From contig JANBPK010000710.1 of NCBI GenBank assembly GCA_027579435.1, forward strand, positions 62,001 to 126,000: DNA of 64,000 bases, in the 5' to 3' direction. Numbering within the stretch: position 1 is the stretch's first letter; every line of letters starts with the position of its first letter. The position numbers and the translations under genes are program-made. Under the pieces are notes generated by a model. The model did not search any database and was not told the DNA's origin. It saw only the letters and a list, made by a program, of their open reading frames with translations. Shown here one piece after another: positions 57,623 to 64,000 of this stretch. Source of the stretch: Candolleomyces eurysporus. Its lineage: Eukaryota > Basidiomycota > Agaricomycetes > Agaricales > Psathyrellaceae.

Positions 57623-60600
57623 ATGGCCCAGAGACGGATATTGCAAGAGCCAATAGCGCACCTTGGTTTGACAGCAGCGCGTTCAGGGACCGTTGGCAGC
57701 GGGATAGCGGGGAGCTCAGTAGCAGCAACTCGGCATGGGCGCATGAAGAGGCGTAGAGTGGCGCTCCATGCAAGAGAAAGCTCGTCTGCGGCCACAACGA
57801 CTGGCTTCTCCACCTCCGAACCTGGACGGCACCATCGCGAACAACTCAATATCGGGCTCCGGAACTTCTTCTCATTCCCTACGACATGTCGGCATCGGCG
57901 TCAGCAACAGCACCANCTGCTATGGAAGTGCGGATACGCCTCCTCTGCTGCTGCTGCNCANGCGCATGTACGGTTCCCAGNACAAGTNAGCGCTGAAGAG
58001 CAGGACGAGGTGTTCTCNGAGCTCTTCTTGTCGTCGCCGTCGATTCNTCCTATATCGGAAGCCGAGAGGTGTGCNGTNCATGGGAAGGACGTGTTGCGTG
58101 CAGAGGCAGATGGTCTTAAGGCTGCTANTGCTGCTGCTGCCCGTGGTGGCAACTTTAGAGCCCGTTCCTCCACGTTTAACAGGAGTAGGGCCTCGACTTG
58201 GCGTCGGACGACGCCTGTGCCTAGCGTTCCACCCGGAGGGAGCCGCCAGGTGTTATGGGACTGGAGACGGTGGCGGAAACCTGATAGGCTGAGGGTAATT
58301 GCTGCGAAGGAGAAGGAGCTGGAGGGGAAGAAGAGCAGTATAGGGAAGGGGAAAGGGAAGAGAAGACAGGGTGTCACCATTAGGAGACGGAAGGCTGATA
58401 TGTCACCTTTCGTTGAAGGGCAAGACTTTTATGAGGAGGTGAGGGAGTATAAGGAACAGTACGTCTGTCTCTTTCTTATCATATTTCGATGCATGATTGA
58501 CTGACTGACAAATTATTTTACTATATAGCTTTCTACCTGCTATCAACGCCGAACAGCTAGCGGATGAAGCTGTATTACAAGAGCGACTAGCAAACTGGGA
58601 CTTGAACAAACTGCAGGAAGAGGGATACTGTTTAACGGGCATGCTGGCTTTCTGGATGCAGAAACAGATGTTCGGAATGCCTACTGCGACGTTTCAGCTG
58701 GGACCTGGGATCACTTTGCCTGAACATCGGTTCGAGTACGTGTTATTTCTTCTTCAACTTCCACTTCCACTACCCACCCTTCCCTCCTATTCATACCTTC
58801 TATCGCTTCATGAATCCTCGCTGATGATGTCCTGTCTCTCTCAGGAAAGGAACTCAAGTCCTCCTCTCGCGCGTCGACCCTCTGAAAGAACAACCCATCC
58901 GAGGTTCAGTAATCTCCACCACCCCTTCCCAACTCCGAATATCCTTCCAGGAACGGATCCCGGAACTAGACTTCGGAGCATGGAGACTAGACGTCGGCAG
59001 ACCGAATCTGGTGTTCGAGCGAATGCGGACTGCGATAATGAACATGAGCGTAGGCCCGGACGAGGTGGTTCAGAGGGAACAAGAGGAACGTCGGACACCG
59101 GCAGAGATGGGTACGGGGGNAGTGGAAGGAATACATGCTCCAGGGTACGGCGTTGAGGGATGTGTTGCTGTGGGGGTTCAGGCCAGAGTTTCGGAGCAAG
59201 CTGAAGACTGCGAAAGGGAAGGTGGAGGCACTAGAGGGAGGTGAAGGTGACGAAATCGTGGTTGAGGTGGGGGAGGAGTATGAGGATAAGGATGTGTTTG
59301 GTGGGATTGACGTTGACGCGGGGGACCTAGATGCTGCTGGTGCAAGCAAGAATGCGAGCGAGAAGAATATGGGTGTCTTTGCGGAGGATCAGAGGATCCA
59401 GAGTTGGGCGAGGAGGTATTCATTACCGACGCCGTTGGTGATGGACGGGGATATGGTTCTGACGGGTATGAACCCTTCTCAGGTCAAGGCTATGGCGTTG
59501 ATGGTTGGCAACAGAGTTTCTCTAGTTCAAGGCGTACGTCGTGCTTCCACCCTTCCTCCAATCTATCTATCTATCTATCAGATGGTCTAATACTGCGGCT
59601 TACTGCGTCTTCTAGCCTCCTGGAACTGGAAAGACCAAAACGATCATCCAAACGCTCAAACTGCTCAAATCGCACTTTGCCGTTCCCCAGCCGATTCTAG
59701 TGTGCACATACACGAACGTAGCGGTGGATAACCTCGTAGAAGGAATGGCCAACGCCGGTATCAAACCTCTGCGGGTGGGATACGGACCTGCGATCCGCCC
59801 TGACCTCATCGAGCACTCTTTGCATCATAAACTAGAGATGCATCAACGAGCTCCCGAGCTGAAAAAGCTCGAGGACGATGAAACGCGAATTCAAGAGAAA
59901 ATAGAGGACTTGCATAAGAAGATACACGAGCTCGCGGACAGGATGGGGATCAGCTTCCGGGATACTCTGAATGGCAAGGTGACAGCTAGGTTCGAGGGGA
60001 GGGTGAGGAATATGACGGGAACGCTGGATTCGCTGTCGAGGCAGATCGGGATGGTCAAGGCGAAAAAGTATGCGTTGCAGCAGGCGATGTTGAGGGATGT
60101 TCTCGAGGAGGCTGATGTGGTGAGTGATAATGTTATGTGGTGTGTTGCCGGGAAGCCTAATTGTTGCCTTTGATGGATGTAGATCTGCACTACGTGCATT
60201 ACAGCTGCGACGTCGTCGCTGAACATCATTGACTTCCCGATCGTTTTCTTGGATGAGGCGAGCATGTCGACTGAGCCTGCTACGCTGATTCCGTTGATGA
60301 AAGGAGTGCGTGGTTACTTTCTTCTATTCAAGTTCTGGGTCCAGAGACTGACGGGGGACCTTCAGTGTCGACATCTAGCTTTGATTGGAGACCATAAGCA
60401 GCTGCCACCCGTCATTGTCAGCCAAGAAGCCAAGGATATTGGGTTGGGTGTCAGTTTGTTTGAACGTTTGACCCAGGAAGGCAGTAAGTGTATTTGACTA
60501 TTAAGAATACGCCGAGACTAAGGGTCATTAGACACACCATCTATAATGCTGGACACGCAGTACCGGATGCACCCCAACATCGCGTCCTTTCCGAGTACGG

Positions 60601-61763
60601 AATTCTACTTGGGAGGAGTCAGGGACGGGACAATAGACGAACAAGGAAACGTTATCCCTGGTCTGACACCTCCCAAGAGTGTCTACTTGGAGGCTATCGA
60701 GACGCCGGAGGAAGGTGACGTGGAAGAAGCCGGCGGCTTATTCACCTCTCCACCGGTTGTTGCTACTGGCGCGGAAGCGGCAGAGAGTCGTGTGAGCGCA
60801 GTCGCCAGCAAAGGGAAGAAGCGGGCGAGTGAGCGCGAAGACTTATGTCATTGGGGCCAGCCGAGTGTGATATTCCTGGACCATGAAGGCGCCGAAACGA
60901 CCAAGGATCGGAGTCGGGTAAACCATGCGGAGGCACATATCGTGGCTAGCGTGGTTGTGGATTTGTTGTTGAACAACCCGGTGAGTTCAAAAAGCTTTTT
61001 TTTCCTTTCTCTCTNTTTTTTTCATCAACGTCGTTTCGGTTGGACGTTTGGATTGGTTTCCTGGATATTATTACGACGGGTATTTTGATCCGTTGGTTCG
61101 CTTGGTCGAGAACCCAGGAGGCTATGCTGCGATCAAAATAAAGCGACGAGGCTTCGTGCCTGTTTTCCCCGATAGCCGACTCGAGTCTGGGCATCACTGA
61201 CATACATTGAATTACTTTATTGCGCTTGTAGGAACTCCGCGGCTCGGACATTGGTATCATTGCTCCCTACGTCGCGCAGATCTCGCAGCTAACGCGGATA
61301 TTCAACACGGATTTGGCGTATCAGACGTCGCTCAAGGAGACGTTGGGAGATCACAGGTACATGCAGCTCGCGCAGATTGAGATCAAGACGGTGGATGGAT
61401 TTGAAGGAAGGGAGAAGGAGGTGATCGTGTTCAGCACGGTGAGGAACAATGATCAGGGGAGCATAGGGTTTCTGGCAGACAGGAGGAGACTGAATGTGGG
61501 GCTGACGCGTGCCAAACGGGCGCTGTTCGTAGTGGGGAGCATACGGACGCTGGGCGGCAGGGGCGTGATGAGTGAAGGGAGGAAGGTCGGCAGGGGCGTC
61601 GCGAGCTGGCAGCGGTATGTCGGCTACCTGGAGGACATGGGGCTGGTGGTGCGCGTGCAGAACGAGGAGGTGGACGGGGGGNACGGGGCTGGTGGTGACG
61701 GGAGGGCCGGTGAGCGTCGGGGGGATGAGTGCGTTCGTCGGGCGTCCGGCGTTGCAGGTGTGA
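57623..61763 (+). CDS. UPF1/IGHMBP2-like superfamily 1B helicase
   Basis: The N-terminal region (57623-58450) is low-complexity, basic and contains many Ns, so its frame is uncertain. From RRRKADMSPFVEGQDFYEEV the reading is clear. Accessory region: FLPAINAEQLADEAVLQERL, KGTQVLLSRVDPLKEQPIRG and SFQERIPELDFGAWRLDVG, typical of the UPF1-like stalk and beta-barrel. Core: Q-like LTGMNPSQVKAMAL, motif I PPGTGKTKTI (59612-59640), Ia VCTYTNVAVDNLVEGM, a coiled-coil insertion (HQRAPELKKLEDDETRIQEK and on), II IVFLDEASMSTEPATLIPL, III ALIGDHKQLPP, IV LDTQYRMHPNIASFPS, V IEIKTVDGFEGREKEVIVFS and VI RRLNVGLTRAKRALFVVG. Ns at 59120 and 61682 are extra bases; without the latter the end reads GPVSVGGMSAFVGRPALQV, stop 61761-61763. 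No N-terminal CH domain of true UPF1 is visible, so an orthologue of UPF1 itself is unlikely. Confidence 0.87.
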
Positions 61764-62157
61764 AATTGGATTTAGTAATGTGGACACCTTATTCTGTACA
61801 CGTATATTTTTGATACACTTGACGCCCTACTCGGAACTGACAGTTTGAACGTTGGACTCGCCTCACGTAAATGAAGCGCTGGGTAACCATGGCAGGAGGG
61901 CGCGACGGGAGGTAGGCGAGAAGCAGAGGGCTGATCGCTGGGGCGTGCATTCATCTCAGCGTGCATGGATGGATCTGGGGCAGGATCTCGATGGCGTATA
62001 AAGGATGAATGCTCGGCGAGGGAGGCCAGACGCACCCGCCTCCGACATGTGGGACCAGGAACAGGCGCGTCACGTGGTGAGTGTTCCACGCCGTTCACGG
62101 AGGAGAGAAGGGTCGTCATTCTCATCCATATATATATTTGTATTCATTTCTGCCAGG

Positions 62158-64000
62158 ATGCTGCACCCATGCTTGCCTATCTCTCCTCCAACCCCCCCNA
62201 ACCCCAAGGCCGTCTTCAGACACGGCGACTGGATATGTCCCAGACATTCCTGTGCTGCTCACAACTTTGGGTCAGTCGTCATTCCGGTGGTGTCTCTGAG
62301 ACCGTCTCATAACTTCCGCCCATAGCCGTAATATCTCGTGCATAGGCTGTGGCTGCCCCAGATCCTCCCTCCCTCCCACCACCACCACCGCNTGCCNTCG
62401 CCCCGCATGTCCTCGCACGTCTTCTACTCGAGTGCCCAGCCCCACCAGGCCCAGTGGCATCAGGCGCAGCGGCCCATCGACCTGGCCCAGCTCAACTCGC
62501 AGCTGGCCGGCCTCTCGATCCAGCAGCATCAGCAGCAGCTGCCGCCAAAGCAGCCGCCAGTTGCCCAGCAGGCCCCTCTCGCGCCGCCAAAGTTCAGCCC
62601 CCCGCTCCTCACACCCAGCGGGAGGGCCTTTGCCGTTGGCGGCCGCGTCCAAAATATCTCGTCGGACCCACTCGCGCCCTGCATCATGTGGTGGCCAGAC
62701 AATGAGCCCCTCCCAGAGCAGGGCCAAATTCGTCCCAGCAATGTCGTCGGCGTTGCGGTATGTCTCTCATCCACGCATCATCAGTGACGCACTGGTCTCA
62801 CGAAGCGGCTCTTTCTTCTACAGCAGCCGCCGATTCTCAACACGGGCAATCGCGGCCCCATTTCCCATCAGCCTGGCGATTGGATATGCCAAAAGTGCAA
62901 CTACCTCAACTGGAGGAGAAGAAAGGTCTGCCAGACCTGTTTGCCTTGTAAGTGCCAGCGCGACTTTTTTCTTTCTTTTCTTCATCAAACTCACGCAAAC
63001 CTAGACGCGGAGGGCAACGGCGACTCTATCTCTGCCGCTGTCCAGTCTGAGCGCATCGCCCTGCTCACCCAGGTACTTGCCCAGACTTCTGACAACCCCA
63101 TCGCGTCCTCCCCAACTGCTGCCATCCACCCCCNATATCATTCATCAGACCCAGGCGCCACGAACTCATTCGATGACCCCGCCCCAGGTCCGCACGAGAG
63201 TCTCAGTTCCCGGGGATACGGGACCCGGTCTCCGCGCCCATGCTCATGTCCAGGGCTCTGCAGCCTTGGGAAGCACTAATATTAGTGGAGTTTATGCGGG
63301 CAAGTCGGTGCAACGATCACGCTCTCAGTTGACACTGGGCGCCACCACTGGATATGCAGATCCGTTGGGTAGCCCCATCTACGAGACGGGTGGCACGGTG
63401 AGGGCGACTATTCCCGCGCAGTACCAACAGCCGCCGCAGCANAGGTTTCACCAGGAGCGGCTGCAACCGCCGCCCCANTTTCAGCACCAGCGAATCCCGT
63501 CACCTTTGTACGCCACGGGCCCCTTCCCAGGATCGCTCACCTCGGGTGGTCTGAAGCCGCCTGTCAGCGCGCACTCTATTTATTCGACGCCGTCGCGTTC
63601 NCATTCACCCAGCGGGAGCGAGGCCAGTGGGGGTGTGACGCCTATGGCTTTCGGCGCCTTGAACACGCCGGCGTCGCTTCACGCGCCTGCGCCACTTCTT
63701 CCGTCATTCTTGCAGGACATGGTCCAGACTCCGCCTAGTTTGAGCCCCGCGAGCAACGCCAGTGGGAGTTCGAGCTCACTGTCCTTGCCTTCGGTTGACG
63801 ATCACGAGCTTGATGGCCAGTTTCCTTCACCCTATCGGAGGGTTAGAGTCGGAAGCGAGAGTTCGGAGAGTGGCAGGTCGTCTTCTGGCCTCGAGCCCAG
63901 GAAGAAGCGACTTTCGGCTAACATCTGGTCGATGGATAGGGAGGAGGAACGGAGGTCTCCTTACGGAGTAGGCGTCATTGGCATGGGGAGGGTGCGTTAG
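62158..64000 (+). CDS. RanBP2-type zinc-finger protein, 3' end outside window
   Basis: Exon 1 (62158-62270) encodes MLHPCLPIS and a first finger FRHGDWICPRHSCAAHNFG that is completed after an intron by RNISCIGCGCPR. A Gln/Pro/Ala-rich linker follows (IDLAQLNSQLAGLSIQQHQQ) with PCIMWWPDNEPLPEQGQIRP. The second finger, DWICQKCNYLNWRRRKVCQTC, starts after another intron near 62822, then GNGDSISAAVQSERIALLTQ. The rest is Ser/Pro-rich and disordered, with phosphorylation-prone patches (GSESSESGRSSSG) and RKKRLSANIWSMD. RanBP2-type fingers of this spacing (W-x-C-x2-4-C ... N-x6-C-x2-C) usually bind single-stranded RNA; fungal relatives include Nrp1-like proteins. The N at 63134 is an extra base. 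The apparent stop at 63998-64000 follows a good donor (GG|GTGCGT), so I think the gene continues beyond the window. Confidence 0.8.

Noticed and set aside
57623..61763. True UPF1 orthologue
   Set aside because: No N-terminal Cys/His-rich (CH) domain is visible and the end and insertions differ; it fits the wider UPF1/IGHMBP2-like group only.

Overview
This is nuclear DNA of a filamentous fungus, almost certainly an agaricomycete basidiomycete. Genes are dense and split by many short (about 45-70 nt) GT-AG introns. The content also fits: an AIG1-like/TPR/CHAT protein, a zinc-finger PARP-like protein, a YtcJ-type amidohydrolase, a BBE-type oxidase, a P450 and a decarboxylase with a long C-terminal appendage. 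The assembly is imperfect, with hundreds of single Ns and one 157-base gap. Several single Ns are spurious extra bases that break otherwise open frames.

Layout. 1-4.1 kb: almost empty, with a weak lysine-rich gene on the minus strand. 4.1-9.0 kb (+): a large protein with two degenerate GTPase-like segments, TPR-like helices and an intact C-terminal CHAT protease domain. 9.0-11.7 kb (-): a YtcJ-like amidohydrolase. 12.2-14.0 kb (-): choline-phosphate cytidylyltransferase. 14.3-16.9 kb (+): a secreted-type FAD oxidase. 17.9-20.9 kb (-): a cytochrome P450. 20.9-23.3 kb: no gene seen.

23.3-35.8 kb is the most unusual part. A MOV10/SDE3-like RNA helicase is followed by a zinc-finger/PARP-like gene, and a block of about 5.6 kb covering most of both is present twice in tandem. 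At the junction the truncated upstream copy of the PARP-like gene is joined in frame to the truncated downstream copy of the helicase, giving a predicted zinc-finger/helicase chimera. The intact PARP-like gene has lost the two residues expected for catalysis.

36.1-40.5 kb (+) holds an orphan membrane-associated repeat protein. It has at least four kinds of internal repeat, including five consecutive homologous phase-0 introns separated by mini-exons.

42.0-64.0 kb is mostly conserved housekeeping: APC1 of the anaphase-promoting complex, DAHP synthase (minus), RNA polymerase III subunit C11, an intron-containing tRNA-Lys(CTT) (minus), a SPRY protein, a group II PLP decarboxylase with a large C-terminal appendage (minus), a UPF1/IGHMBP2-like helicase and a RanBP2-type zinc-finger protein running off the window.

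There is no operon-like logic. Links visible from arrangement are divergent pairs that may share promoters (cytidylyltransferase/FAD oxidase, DAHP synthase/Pol III C11, decarboxylase/UPF1-like helicase) and the helicase/PARP neighbourhood that was duplicated as a unit. Exon structures were joined by eye from splice signals and reading frames; N-termini are the least certain parts.
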